The notes: generated by a model from the letters alone, not told the origin. A stretch of DNA of 64,000 nt from Flavobacterium psychrophilum (GCA_945860385.1 CAMAQD010000012.1:50652-114651), one strand, 5' to 3'. Shown: positions 44,698 to 53,937, counted from the stretch's first letter. Translations and numbers: made by a program.

Positions 44698-45732
44698 ATG
44701 AATAAACTTGACACAAATGACGCTCCAAAACTATTAAATTCAATTATCGATTTAATAGATAAAACACGTCATATTGTAGCCAAAACGGTCAATCAGGAAC
44801 TAACTTTGTTATATTGGAATATTGGAAAAACTATCAATGATGACATTCTAAAAAATGATAGAGCCGATTATGGTAAGAAACTTATTCTAAATTTAAGTGG
44901 CGAGCTTTGTAATAAATATGGAAGTGGATTTAACAAAAGAAACCTTCATAGTTTTATAAAACTAAACAGTGTATTCCAAGACATTACAATTGTGCACACA
45001 GTGTGTGCACAATTGAGTTGGTCGCATCTTAGAACTCTAATTTATATAGAAACCCCCATAAAACGAGAGTTTTACATTCAAATGACAGTTCACGAAAGAT
45101 GGAGCGTTCGAACTTTGCAAGAACGAATGGACAGTATGCTTTTTGAAAGAACGGCTATTAGCAAAAAGCCGGAGCTAACTATCGTTAATGAATTAAAAAC
45201 GTTAGAAATCGAAAAGAAAATAAGTCCAGATTTAGCTTTTCGGGATCCTTATTTTTTAGATTTTTTGGGTTTGCACGATAGCTATTCGGAGAAAGATTTG
45301 GAAAGTTCCATATTGGCACAACTTCAATATTTCATAACCGAGATGGGTAGTGAATTTGCTTTTTTAGCGCGTCAAAAAAGAATCATAATTGACAATGAAG
45401 ATTTCTATATCGATTTACTTTTTTACCACCGAGGTCTAAAAAGTCTGGTTGCCATAGATTTAAAACTAGGGAAATTCAAAGCCAATTACAAAGGTCAAAT
45501 GGAATTGTATCTTCGTTGGTTAGAAAAAAACGAACAAAAAGAGGGAGAAAACAAACCAATTGGTTTAATACTTTGTAGCGAGAAATCTCCAGAGCAAATC
45601 AATTATTTAATGCTTGATAATGATGCTCAAATCAAAGTGGCAGAATATTTAACACAATTACCTGATAAAAAAATATTGCTAGAAAAACTGGAAAAAGCCA
45701 TAGCCTTAGCAGAAAACATCAACAGAAAATAA
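44698..45732 (+). CDS. DUF1016 (YhcG-type) PDDEXK nuclease-domain protein
   Basis: The 344-residue protein has the DUF1016 N-terminal helical domain (LYWNIGKTINDDI, YGKKLILNLSGEL, FNKRNLHSFIKL, CAQLSWSHLRTLIYIE). The C-terminal PDDEXK core has FYIDLLFYHRGLKSLVAIDLKLGKFKANYKGQMELYLRWL, with D239 and D254-x-K256 as catalytic residues. Family members are found near restriction and mobile genes and are suspected to be nucleases, but their role is not settled. Here it is packed between mutase and ABC exporter with gaps of 4 and 0 bases. A 29-nt palindrome lies in its coding region. Confidence 0.93.
   Translation: MNKLDTNDAPKLLNSIIDLIDKTRHIVAKTVNQELTLLYWNIGKTINDDILKNDRADYGKKLILNLSGELCNKYGSGFNKRNLHSFIKLNSVFQDITIVHTVCAQLSWSHLRTLIYIETPIKREFYIQMTVHERWSVRTLQERMDSMLFERTAISKKPELTIVNELKTLEIEKKISPDLAFRDPYFLDFLGLHDSYSEKDLESSILAQLQYFITEMGSEFAFLARQKRIIIDNEDFYIDLLFYHRGLKSLVAIDLKLGKFKANYKGQMELYLRWLEKNEQKEGENKPIGLILCSEKSPEQINYLMLDNDAQIKVAEYLTQLPDKKILLEKLEKAIALAENINRK
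44987..45015. repeat. Perfect 29-nt palindrome within the DUF1016 gene
   Basis: CAATTGTGCACACA (44987-45000), a central G and TGTGTGCACAATTG (45002-45015) form perfect 14-bp arms. The codons give TIVHTVCAQLS, inside a conserved part of the DUF1016 domain. Confidence 0.95.
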
Positions 45733-47559
45733 ATGAATAATTTCAAGAAAATATTTCCTTTTATATTGCCTTATAAAAAATATGCTTATTTAAACATATT
45801 TTTCAATGTATTATATGCTTTATTTAGTACGCTATCCTTCATAGCGTTAATTCCTGTTTTGAAAGTTATATTTAATGATAAAAAAGAAATCTTTCAAAAA
45901 CCAGTATATGAAGGAATACGCCATTTAAAAAGTTTTTGCGAAAATTACCTTAACTACTATTTAACTGATTCGATTAACAAAAATGGCAGTTTTTATGTGC
46001 TGATGATTATGATTATTATTATCATAATTATATTTATGCTTAAAAATTTATTCAACTATTGGGCAATGTATTTTAGCACTTTTATGAGAAATGGCATTTT
46101 AATGGATATGCGAATTTCTATTTACAAAAAAATAACAAGTTTGCCATTAGGGTATTATTCAAAAACCACAAAAGGCGATGTGATTTCGAAGACGATTGCT
46201 GATGTCAACGAGATTAGTAATTCGTATTTATCGATTTTAGAAATGGTTGTTAGAGAACCACTTACTATTATTTTCACCCTTGCAGCCATGTTGTTTTTAA
46301 GTTTGAAATTAACGATTTTCGTTCTTTTTTTCATCCCCATTTCTGGATTTATAATTTCAAAAATAGGAAAGTCATTAAAGAAAAATTCAACGATAGTCCA
46401 AGAACAACAAGGTAAAATGCTTTCTATTTTAGAAGAAACTTTAACTGGCTTGAGAGTGATAAAATCTTTTACAGCAGAAAAAAAATTCAGGGCTACTTTC
46501 AAAGAAACGAGTTTAACTTTTTATAAATATTCTAATATTGTGCTCAATCGCCAGAATTTAGCTTCGCCAATGAGCGAGTTTTTAGGGATTTTGGTAATTG
46601 GGATATTATTAGTTTATGGTGGTTATTTAGTTTTTGTAGAAAAACAAATGGAAGCCGGCTTTTTTCTAGGCTATATAATGCTAGCTTACAATATTCTAAC
46701 TCCAGCAAAAGCAATTTCTAAAGCCAGTTATGGACTGAAACGAGGAAATGCTTCAGCAGATCGTGTTTTAGATATTCTCGAACAGGAAAATACCATCACA
46801 AGTAAAAAAGATGCATTAATAAAAAACACATTCGATTCTAAAATCTCTATTCAAAATATAAACTTTAAATACGAAGAAGAAGCTGTTTTGAAGAACTTTT
46901 CACTTGAAGTAAATAAGGGACAAACTGTGGCTCTTGTTGGTCAATCTGGAAGTGGAAAAAGTACGATTGCTAATTTATTGACTCGTTTTTATGATGTGAA
47001 TGAAGGAACGATTGAAATTGATTCAGTCAATATTAAGGATATGAATTTGCAATCACTTCGCGGTTTGATGGGATTGGTAACGCAAGATAGTATTTTATTT
47101 AACGACACTATAAAAGCCAATATTTCGCTTGGAAAACTAGACGCAACCGACGATGAAATTATCGGAGCCTTGCAAATTGCCAATGCTTATGAATTTGTCA
47201 AAGATTTACCAATGGGAATCTACACCAATATTGGCGACAGCGGAAACAAACTTTCGGGTGGACAAAAACAACGATTGTCTATTGCTCGTGCCGTTTTGAA
47301 AAATCCTCCGATTATGATTTTGGACGAAGCTACATCGGCCTTGGATACAGAAAGCGAAAAATTCGTACAAGTGGCGTTAGAAAACATGATGCAAAACCGA
47401 ACTTCGATTGTTATTGCGCACCGACTTTCTACCATTCAAAAAGCAGACAAAATTGTGGTAATGCAGAAAGGAGAAATTGTAGAACAAGGAACTCATGATG
47501 AACTCATAGCACTGAATGGAACGTATAACAAATTGGTCATGATGCAATCTTTTGAATAA
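45733..47559 (+). CDS. MsbA-like ABC exporter, fused membrane and ATPase domains
   Basis: The 608-residue half-transporter has six N-terminal membrane helices and a nucleotide-binding domain. Walker A is GQSGSGKST, the Q-loop VTQDSILFND, the signature LSGGQKQRLS, Walker B IMILDEATSALD and the H-loop IVIAHRLST. It resembles lipid A/phospholipid or peptide exporters of the MsbA type; the substrate is not certain. The ATG follows the DUF1016 stop directly. It was probably the original neighbour of the phospho-sugar mutase gene. Confidence 0.93.
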   Translation: MNNFKKIFPFILPYKKYAYLNIFFNVLYALFSTLSFIALIPVLKVIFNDKKEIFQKPVYEGIRHLKSFCENYLNYYLTDSINKNGSFYVLMIMIIIIIIIFMLKNLFNYWAMYFSTFMRNGILMDMRISIYKKITSLPLGYYSKTTKGDVISKTIADVNEISNSYLSILEMVVREPLTIIFTLAAMLFLSLKLTIFVLFFIPISGFIISKIGKSLKKNSTIVQEQQGKMLSILEETLTGLRVIKSFTAEKKFRATFKETSLTFYKYSNIVLNRQNLASPMSEFLGILVIGILLVYGGYLVFVEKQMEAGFFLGYIMLAYNILTPAKAISKASYGLKRGNASADRVLDILEQENTITSKKDALIKNTFDSKISIQNINFKYEEEAVLKNFSLEVNKGQTVALVGQSGSGKSTIANLLTRFYDVNEGTIEIDSVNIKDMNLQSLRGLMGLVTQDSILFNDTIKANISLGKLDATDDEIIGALQIANAYEFVKDLPMGIYTNIGDSGNKLSGGQKQRLSIARAVLKNPPIMILDEATSALDTESEKFVQVALENMMQNRTSIVIAHRLSTIQKADKIVVMQKGEIVEQGTHDELIALNGTYNKLVMMQSFE

Positions 47560-47579
47560 AGGTTTTTGATTTAAAACTA

Positions 47580-47765
47580 ATGAATATGAAAAGAGAATAT
47601 TTTGGAATGCTAATTATACTAGGATTTTTTGTATTGAGTTTACTAGTTGATTACTTATTTGGAGAAGGTTTAGTACAGAAAAATTTATTCGGCTTCTCTC
47701 CAGTTTTGATTTTATTGACATTTCAAGCTGGACAATATTCTATGCGGTTTCCAAAAGCATTTTAA
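47580..47765 (+). CDS. Small two-helix membrane protein of unknown function
   Basis: The 61-residue product begins MNMKREYFGMLIILGFFVLSLLVDYLFG and continues with a second hydrophobic stretch (FGFSPVLILLTFQAGQYSMRF). It lies 20 bp after the ABC exporter, and its stop directly touches the ATG of the DUF2971 gene, supporting translation. No family is recognised. ATG 47586 is an alternative start. Confidence 0.6.
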   Translation: MNMKREYFGMLIILGFFVLSLLVDYLFGEGLVQKNLFGFSPVLILLTFQAGQYSMRFPKAF

Positions 47766-48467
47766 ATGTACCTCAACAACAAAAACATTACACTTCCAGA
47801 AGATCCCGACACTGTCGTTTGGAAATACTTGGACTTATCCAAATTTCTCGATTTGCTAATGTCACAGAAGCTTTTTATGTCCCGTTCGGACAAATTTGAA
47901 GACCAATATGAGGGCACTTTTAGTGAACCAACTTACGAGGAAATAAAAAAATTATCCATAAATAATCCTGAATTTCTTAATTATTACAAATCACATCGCG
48001 AAAAAGTAGCTGTGAGTAGTTGGCACATAAACGAATATGAATCGTTCGCAATGTGGCAAATTTTCACCCAAAATAGCGAAGGTTTAGCCATTCAATCCAC
48101 GATTGGAAGATTGCAAAACGCCGTCATTACCGAAAAAAAATACGAGCAGTACATTGGCGAAGTAAACTATATTGATTACAAAAAAGAATACATTCCGTTT
48201 GACGATATGTTCTTTCCTTTCTTGTTCAAGAGAAAAAGTTTTCAATATGAGAGAGAAGTTCGCATCATTTCAGATGTGACTCAAAGCAACATTAAATTGA
48301 ACGATGGATTAAAAATAAATGTGGACATCAATCAGTTAATCGAAAAAATCTACATTCACCCCAAATCTGAAAACTGGTATAAAAACCTCGTGATTCAATT
48401 GGTAAAACAACTGGGTTTTGATTTTACGATAGAAAAATCAGATTTGGAGAGTGATATTTTGATATAA
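47766..48467 (+). CDS. DUF2971 domain-containing protein
   Basis: This 233-residue protein has the DUF2971 features: VWKYLDLSKFLDLLMSQKLFMSRSDKFEDQYEG, then SSWHINEYESFAMWQIFTQNSEGLAIQSTI, KRKSFQYEREVRII and KIYIHPKSENWYKNLV. The domain is common in accessory and possible defence contexts, but its activity is unknown. It directly abuts the small membrane protein gene, which suggests co-expression. The DUF1016 gene lies two genes upstream, so this 44.7-48.5 kb stretch may contain several acquired genes. Confidence 0.9.
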   Translation: MYLNNKNITLPEDPDTVVWKYLDLSKFLDLLMSQKLFMSRSDKFEDQYEGTFSEPTYEEIKKLSINNPEFLNYYKSHREKVAVSSWHINEYESFAMWQIFTQNSEGLAIQSTIGRLQNAVITEKKYEQYIGEVNYIDYKKEYIPFDDMFFPFLFKRKSFQYEREVRIISDVTQSNIKLNDGLKINVDINQLIEKIYIHPKSENWYKNLVIQLVKQLGFDFTIEKSDLESDILI

Positions 48468-48538
48468 CGACTTATTACCAATATCTGGCTTTTCAAAATT
48501 TACTCAAATCAAAATATCTAGTAATTTTATTTCAGTAT

Positions 48539-48715
48539 TTATTTATTTTGAAATTTACCATAAATAACACTCAAGATTAAGTATAGAATTATTCCTAATA
48601 TAAATGCGTTAACTTCAACTTTTCTATTTGTCAATAAACTCATTCCTTCAGATAACATTCCTCCTCCAATTAAACTAATTAAAAGTCTTTTCTACCATTT
48701 ATCAATCAAATCCAT
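48539..48715 (-). pseudogene. Small membrane-protein gene broken by an amber codon
   Basis: On the minus strand an open frame reads MDLIDKW, then TAG at codon 8, then continues without further stop for 50 codons: KRLLISLIGGGMLSEG..., ending in LGIILYLILSVIYGKFQNK and TAA. The two halves join in one frame and make a plausible short two-helix protein. It could be a pseudogene, or translation may start at the inner ATG after GGAGGAGGA. The rest of the 312-bp gap holds no gene. Confidence 0.55.
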
Positions 48716-48779
48716 TATTTTTCAATTTAATTAACACAACTTTTTCAATTGAAACCTCAAGCTATTTTACTTTTCCCCA

Positions 48780-51242
48780 TCAAAACCTCATATTGACCTT
48801 CACATTAAAAACTCGTGTGGTCATATAATTAGGAATTGCGTATTGATTTTTAGAATACACATCACGAACCCAAGTATTGGTAATCGCATTTTGATTGTCG
48901 AAAAGGTTGAAAATTTCTAATCCGATGGCTAATTCCTTGAAAGGTTGCAGCCATCTTTTATCAGTTGGATTTTGATCGTCTATTAAAACTTTTGAGAAAC
49001 CTACATCGGCACGACGATAATCTCGCAACCTGTTTTGATACAAATAAGGATCAGCATACGAGGGCGAACCTCCTGGTAATCCCGTATTATAAACTAGATT
49101 TAAGTATAATTTAATACTTGGAATCTTGGGCATATAATCCTGAAACAAAAGGCCAAATTTCAATCTTTGGTCGGTTGGTCTCGAAATAAATCCTTTGTTA
49201 TCGATGTTTTCTTCGGTTTTTAGATACCCAAAACTAAACCAGGATTCGGTTCCGGGAACAAACTCTCCGTTCAATCTAAAATCAAATCCTTCGGCATACG
49301 CTTTGGCATTATTGGCAGCAGCATAACGAATTCGAACGTTATCTAAAGTATATGGATTAACGTCCGTTAACGATTTGTAATACAATTCAGAAACCATTTT
49401 GAAAGGACGATTCCACATTTTGAAACTATAATCATTACTCAAAACAATGTGTATGGATTGTTGAGCTTTCACGTCAGGTTGCACTACTCCATTGGAATCT
49501 CTCAACTCACGATAAGACGGTGGCTGATGATACAATCCTCCTGAAAGTCGGAAAAACATATCTTTGTTCCAATTGGGTTTTAACGAAAATTGTGCTCGTG
49601 GACTAAACGTAATTTGTGTAGAACTCGTAATATTATCGCCAGAAACCATCCAATTTTGGGAACGTATGCCAGCATTCATCCAAATTTCATTACTACCTAT
49701 ATACCCTTTTCTACTCCACTGCAAATAGCCTGAAAATCTATTGATATCAACAAAATTGATCGCTCTAACATTTTGATACGGAACCAAAGGTCCTGTGTAA
49801 GGTGAATAAGGTTGGTCATTTTTGGGCAAGAACTTTGGAGGATTTATCGAAAATCCAGCAGAATCAATAACTTCCCATTCAATTACCCGATCCCGGATGG
49901 ATTCGCGCGTGAATTTTGCCCCCCATTCGAATTGGTTTTTTTCCAAATTGTGGATTCCTTTCAATTCGGTATTTATAATTAATGCATCTAAATCATTTCT
50001 GGCGTGGTTGAGTTGTGCTCCAATTCCTCTTGTAAAAGCTACATCACCAAAATTTTCTGAACCAAAATTAGAATCCACTTCGCCCAAGCGATATTGTGCC
50101 AAAATATCAAAATATTCTTGTTCTTTGGTGTGATATGCCGACGCAATCAATTTGTAGGTTGAATTTTCCGAAGCAATATAAGTAGATTTTATTGCGCCAA
50201 AAACAGTGGTATATTTATCTTTTTCCTGACCTTCATAATAAATCAACAACGCCATTGGATCATCTATAGTTCCAAAGTTTGTTTGACGAGTCAAAGGTTG
50301 GTATTTGTAATCGTTTGAGGAAATATTTCCCAAAAAACTGAATTCCCATTTCTCTGAAGGCTTGAAGTTGACATTGGTTTGAACATCCGCAAATACCGGT
50401 GTGAAATTGGTTTGCGTTTCTTGGCTATCAACTAAGAGAGAGTTGTTGCGATAGCGAATTCCATTGACGGTTGACCATTTACCATTTTTAGAAACCGCAT
50501 CAACAGCAAGGCTTGCTCCAAGTAAACTAGCTTCGGCAACCGCTCCAAATTGAGTTGGAGTTCGATAGGTAATATCTAATACGGACGATAATTTATCGCC
50601 AAATTTGGATTGAAAACCTCCGGCAGAAAAATCTACATTTTGAACCAAATCGGTATTGGTAAAACTCAATCCTTCTTGCTGACCGGAACGAATAAGGAAA
50701 GGACGATAGACTTCAATTTCGTTTACGTAAACCAGATTTTCGTCAAAATTTCCGCCACGAACGGCATATTGCGTACTCAATTCATTATTAGAATTTACTC
50801 CCGGCAAGGATTTCAAAATGTTTTCGACCCCCGGATTAGCGCCCGGAATTTTCCGTATCAGTTCGGGTTCTAAAACAGTAACTCCCTGAACTCTTTTTTT
50901 ATTATTAACAGTGATAATTACTTCACCCATTTGCTCATCTTGGTCGTTCATAACCAAATTGAATTCGTAATCTTCGTCTGGTTTTAAGGTAACCGCTACT
51001 GTGGCTTTTTTCAAAGATACGTGCGAAAAAATAACAATAACCTTTTGATTTGCTGGAACCTTTAACATGTAAAATCCATTGGCATTGGAGCGAGTCCCGA
51101 TGCTTTGGCTCGACACATTTACATTGGAAACTGGTTGATTATTTTGATCAAGAATAACTCCTTTTATATGAGCAGACTGAGCAGATGCCATAAATCCGAA
51201 ACAGAAAAAAAGGAAAACAAGTATTATTTTATTTAGACCCAA
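48780..51242 (-). CDS. TonB-dependent receptor with N-terminal carboxypeptidase-like regulatory domain
   Basis: The 820-residue protein has a signal peptide (IILVFLFFCFGFMASAQ), a CarboxypepD_reg-like domain (IKGVILDQNNQPVSNVNVSSQSIGTRSNANGFYML), a plug domain (ILKSLPGVNSNNELSTQYAVRGGNFDENLVYVNEIEVYRP) and a long beta-barrel. It closes with VFNVKVNMRF, ending in aromatic F as expected for BAM recognition. It takes up an unknown ligand across the outer membrane. No SusD partner is adjacent. The M23 peptidase gene is 11 bp upstream in the same operon. Confidence 0.94.
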   Translation of the reverse strand: MGLNKIILVFLFFCFGFMASAQSAHIKGVILDQNNQPVSNVNVSSQSIGTRSNANGFYMLKVPANQKVIVIFSHVSLKKATVAVTLKPDEDYEFNLVMNDQDEQMGEVIITVNNKKRVQGVTVLEPELIRKIPGANPGVENILKSLPGVNSNNELSTQYAVRGGNFDENLVYVNEIEVYRPFLIRSGQQEGLSFTNTDLVQNVDFSAGGFQSKFGDKLSSVLDITYRTPTQFGAVAEASLLGASLAVDAVSKNGKWSTVNGIRYRNNSLLVDSQETQTNFTPVFADVQTNVNFKPSEKWEFSFLGNISSNDYKYQPLTRQTNFGTIDDPMALLIYYEGQEKDKYTTVFGAIKSTYIASENSTYKLIASAYHTKEQEYFDILAQYRLGEVDSNFGSENFGDVAFTRGIGAQLNHARNDLDALIINTELKGIHNLEKNQFEWGAKFTRESIRDRVIEWEVIDSAGFSINPPKFLPKNDQPYSPYTGPLVPYQNVRAINFVDINRFSGYLQWSRKGYIGSNEIWMNAGIRSQNWMVSGDNITSSTQITFSPRAQFSLKPNWNKDMFFRLSGGLYHQPPSYRELRDSNGVVQPDVKAQQSIHIVLSNDYSFKMWNRPFKMVSELYYKSLTDVNPYTLDNVRIRYAAANNAKAYAEGFDFRLNGEFVPGTESWFSFGYLKTEENIDNKGFISRPTDQRLKFGLLFQDYMPKIPSIKLYLNLVYNTGLPGGSPSYADPYLYQNRLRDYRRADVGFSKVLIDDQNPTDKRWLQPFKELAIGLEIFNLFDNQNAITNTWVRDVYSKNQYAIPNYMTTRVFNVKVNMRF

Positions 51243-51253
51243 GGAATTTGATT

Positions 51254-52948
51254 TTATTGTTTTTGACTTCTAAAAAACTGAGTTTCAAAGATAGTAGAAT
51301 TTCCTAAATTATCCACCACAATAATTTTTAATTCATTCGCTCCTTCGGTAACAATTCCGTCACTGAAGTTATGGGTGATTTTTTTTGTTTTATTGTCATA
51401 TTCAAATAAAATCCATTTGCCGTTCAAATAGCCGTTATAAGATTTTATCCCTGATAAATCATCGCTAATCGTGAATTGAATGAATTTTTTATCACTCAAC
51501 CATTTGCCTTCTATGGGTTTTGCAATAGAGATTTTTGGCGGAGTAACGTCTAAAACCAAAGCATATTTACCTAAAGTTTTAACATAAGTTGTAAAAATAC
51601 TGTCTTTTCGATAAGTTCGATTATACCCTATGCTTCCTGAACCAATTGAGCCAATAAATAATTTCTCTCGTTGAGCATCTGTAAATTTATTGTCTTCCAT
51701 TTCGATAGTAAAGTTTGTATGAGCCGGAACGGTGTCACTGTGCAGCAATAAAATATCGTTTTGGACATCAAAATTCAAATTGAAATCTTCATAAAAAGTA
51801 TTAGCCGGAAAGAAAACCGACATATTTTCTTTAGTAAAATTAGATTCATTTTTGGCTTTTACAAAATATTTAGAAACTGGTTCATTGGCGATAATTACAG
51901 GTAAAACTTCATTTACAATGGGAATGGTTACAGACGTCAAATTACCAAAGAAATCGGAAACTTCCACACGGTACTGAGTAGTCAAATTAGGCGCAACATT
52001 GATAACACCATTAGTGGTATTAGCTTTGATTATGCTCAAATTGTAAGGAATTTTCATAAATAATTTTTGCACTCTTTGCTGTGTTTTTTTGTACATTGAA
52101 TAATCAATCAACGCATTCACATAACGCATTTCATCAAAAGAATACGTGTCAAATTGATATCCAAAATTAGCTATTCCGTTATAAAAAGTTTGCACTTTGT
52201 AAACACCATTCTTATTAAATGATACATCATCATAATCGAAAGTATTGATACCAAAACCAATTCTACCATTGGCAACCACTTTATCAGCAAGATAAGTACC
52301 ATCTTTTCTTAAAACAAGGTTGAGTAATAAAGGTCTTTTGGACTGATTTACTAAAGTTTCATTATCTAAAGGATAGACATAAATATTGAAAATGATAGGC
52401 TTTTTAGTATCTTTCAAAAATTGGTCAAAACCAAAAAGCATTGGATTGATAATATTCTCTGTGATATTGTCTCTAAATTCAAAATGTAAATGGGGTCCTT
52501 CGGAAGCGCCAGTATTTCCGGAAAGACCAATGATTTGACCTTTTTTGACAACTAATTCATCTGGTTTGGGGAATATTTCTATTTCAAAAGATTGCTCAGA
52601 ATAATGCGATTTTTGGATGAATTCTTGAATAGAATCAGTGGCTTTTTGCAAATGACCATAAACTGAGGTATATCCGTTCGAGTGAGTAATATAAATGGTT
52701 TTTCCGTTTCCAAAAGTGGAAATTTTTATTCTTGAAACATAACCATCGGCAACAGCATGAACGGCTAAACCTTCTCTTTGGAGAGTTTTAAAATCAAAAC
52801 CAGCATGAAAATGATTGGGTCTCAATTCCCCAAAATTTCCAGACAACTGCATTGGAATATCCAAAGGAGGTCTAAAATAATCTTTTGGATAATTGACCTG
52901 AGCGAAAATAGAACAAGAAAAAAGCAATAAAAAGAGGCTGAATTTCAT
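51254..52948 (-). CDS. Secreted M23 family metallopeptidase (LytM-like)
   Basis: The 564-residue protein starts MKFSLFLLLFSCSIFAQ, a signal peptide. I use ATG 52948, because longer in-frame starts would place this signal inside. The M23 domain is N-terminal, with NHFHAGFDF (H and D ligands) and GPHLHFEF (HxH motif). A long C-terminal part follows, with beta-sandwich-like segments. It should cut peptidoglycan cross-bridges or regulate amidases in the periplasm. It precedes the TonB receptor by 11 bp. Confidence 0.92.
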   Translation of the reverse strand: MKFSLFLLLFSCSIFAQVNYPKDYFRPPLDIPMQLSGNFGELRPNHFHAGFDFKTLQREGLAVHAVADGYVSRIKISTFGNGKTIYITHSNGYTSVYGHLQKATDSIQEFIQKSHYSEQSFEIEIFPKPDELVVKKGQIIGLSGNTGASEGPHLHFEFRDNITENIINPMLFGFDQFLKDTKKPIIFNIYVYPLDNETLVNQSKRPLLLNLVLRKDGTYLADKVVANGRIGFGINTFDYDDVSFNKNGVYKVQTFYNGIANFGYQFDTYSFDEMRYVNALIDYSMYKKTQQRVQKLFMKIPYNLSIIKANTTNGVINVAPNLTTQYRVEVSDFFGNLTSVTIPIVNEVLPVIIANEPVSKYFVKAKNESNFTKENMSVFFPANTFYEDFNLNFDVQNDILLLHSDTVPAHTNFTIEMEDNKFTDAQREKLFIGSIGSGSIGYNRTYRKDSIFTTYVKTLGKYALVLDVTPPKISIAKPIEGKWLSDKKFIQFTISDDLSGIKSYNGYLNGKWILFEYDNKTKKITHNFSDGIVTEGANELKIIVVDNLGNSTIFETQFFRSQKQ

Positions 52949-53070
52949 GAAATAGATTTTTGCTAAGATAAATAAAAGTAGATTACAAAATTTTTTAAAA
53001 TCCTCAAAAGTCATAATCATCTGTTCTACTGACAATTGATTTTTTTTAGGATAAAAAAGTCAATAAAATA

Positions 53071-53100
53071 TTGTAAAAATAAAAAGGAATACTAACTTTG
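53071..53100 (+). promoter_or_regulatory. Promoter of the coiled-coil/zapA unit
   Basis: TTG (53071-53073) is followed after 19 bases by TAACTTTG (53093-53100), matching TTG-N17-23-TAnnTTTG. It lies 27 bp before the ATG at 53128. Confidence 0.7.
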
Positions 53101-53127
53101 TAAGATTAAGTAATACTTAGGAAGAAT

Positions 53128-53418
53128 ATGAGTGTAATTGTAGAAATAATTGATACTCTTGAAAATAAGATTGAAAAACTATTTGTAAAAATTAATAGTT
53201 TAGAGATAAAATCTCAAGATTTGAAAATTGAATTAACAAAATCTGCAGCTATCATACAAACTCAGTCTCAAGAAATTGAAGACCTAAAAGCACAGTATGA
53301 AACACTAAAAATAGCCAACGCATTACTGGGCAGTGAAGAGAATAAAAGAGATACAAAGCTTAAAATAAATTCATTAATTCGTGAAATTGATTACTGTATA
53401 GCTCAGCTAGCAGACTAG
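53128..53418 (+). CDS. Coiled-coil protein encoded upstream of ZapA
   Basis: The 96-residue protein is nearly all alpha-helical coiled coil (heptads through ENKIEKLFVKINSLEIKSQDLK and IQTQSQEIEDLKAQYETLK). It ends in a short helix with RDTKLKINSLIREIDYCIAQL. No signal peptide or membrane helix is present. It resembles ZapB-sized coiled coils and precedes zapA by 8 bp, so a role as partner of ZapA at the Z ring is a reasonable inference. I know no fixed name for it. Confidence 0.8.
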   Translation: MSVIVEIIDTLENKIEKLFVKINSLEIKSQDLKIELTKSAAIIQTQSQEIEDLKAQYETLKIANALLGSEENKRDTKLKINSLIREIDYCIAQLAD

Positions 53419-53426
53419 TAAAAGAT

Positions 53427-53720
53427 ATGGACGAAAAGCTTAAAATTAAGATATCGATTGCGGACAGAGTCTATCCATTGACTGTGGAACTTGCTCAAGA
53501 AGAAGGGTTAAGAAGCGCTTCAAAAAAAATTGATACGATGATAAAGCAATTTGAAGAAAATTATGCTGTTCGTGACAAACAAGATGTATTAGCTATGTGT
53601 GCTTTGCAGTTTGCTTCTCAGACAGAACAAAAACAAATTGATAATGCCATTGATGGAGTAGCTACCATTGAAAGGATTAAAAAAATCAATGCGCTTTTAG
53701 ATAAATATCTCCTAGATTAA
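53427..53720 (+). CDS. zapA: Cell division protein ZapA
   Basis: At 97 residues this fits the ZapA family. KIKISIADRVYPLTVELAQEEGLRSASKKIDTMIKQFEENY is the N-terminal beta-alpha globular part (key residues I-x-I-x-x-R-x-Y-P and E-x-x-L-R-x-A). KQDVLAMCALQFAS leads into the C-terminal helix. ZapA tetramers bundle FtsZ filaments at midcell. The order coiled-coil protein - zapA - 6S RNA - rny parallels the zapA-ssrS neighbourhood of enterobacteria. Confidence 0.92.
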   Translation: MDEKLKIKISIADRVYPLTVELAQEEGLRSASKKIDTMIKQFEENYAVRDKQDVLAMCALQFASQTEQKQIDNAIDGVATIERIKKINALLDKYLLD

Positions 53721-53749
53721 TAGATTAAACACGTTCTTTACAGAAACTA

Positions 53750-53917
53750 AGATACTGCCTACATTAGTTCACATTTGGTAAACTCAACACTAATCAATTA
53801 GAATGAGCAAATCATCGCTACTATAGCAAGCCAATTCAGTTTGGAAGCTTGAACAGCGAGTTAGCTCAAAACTTGCATTTCCGAGTTTATTCAAGCAATC
53901 TAATGTAGGCTTTTTTT
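53750..53917 (+). ncRNA. ssrS: 6S RNA
   Basis: The 217-bp gap between zapA and rny contains closing stems GCCTACATTAG (53757-53767) and CTAATGTAGGC (53900-53910), a perfect 11-bp match. Seven T follow as a terminator. The long interior can fold as a rod with a central bubble, the 6S hallmark that mimics an open promoter and binds RNA polymerase. The place directly after zapA is a conserved site for ssrS. Exact 5' end was not determined. Confidence 0.82.
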
Positions 53918-53937
53918 ATATATAAATTTTAACAACT

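Noticed and set aside
44698..48467. DUF1016, ABC exporter and DUF2971 together as a defence system
   Set aside because: The ABC exporter has all marks of an MsbA-like transporter, and no toxin, restriction or sensor partner is present. The grouping is more simply explained by accessory genes inserted near an operon.
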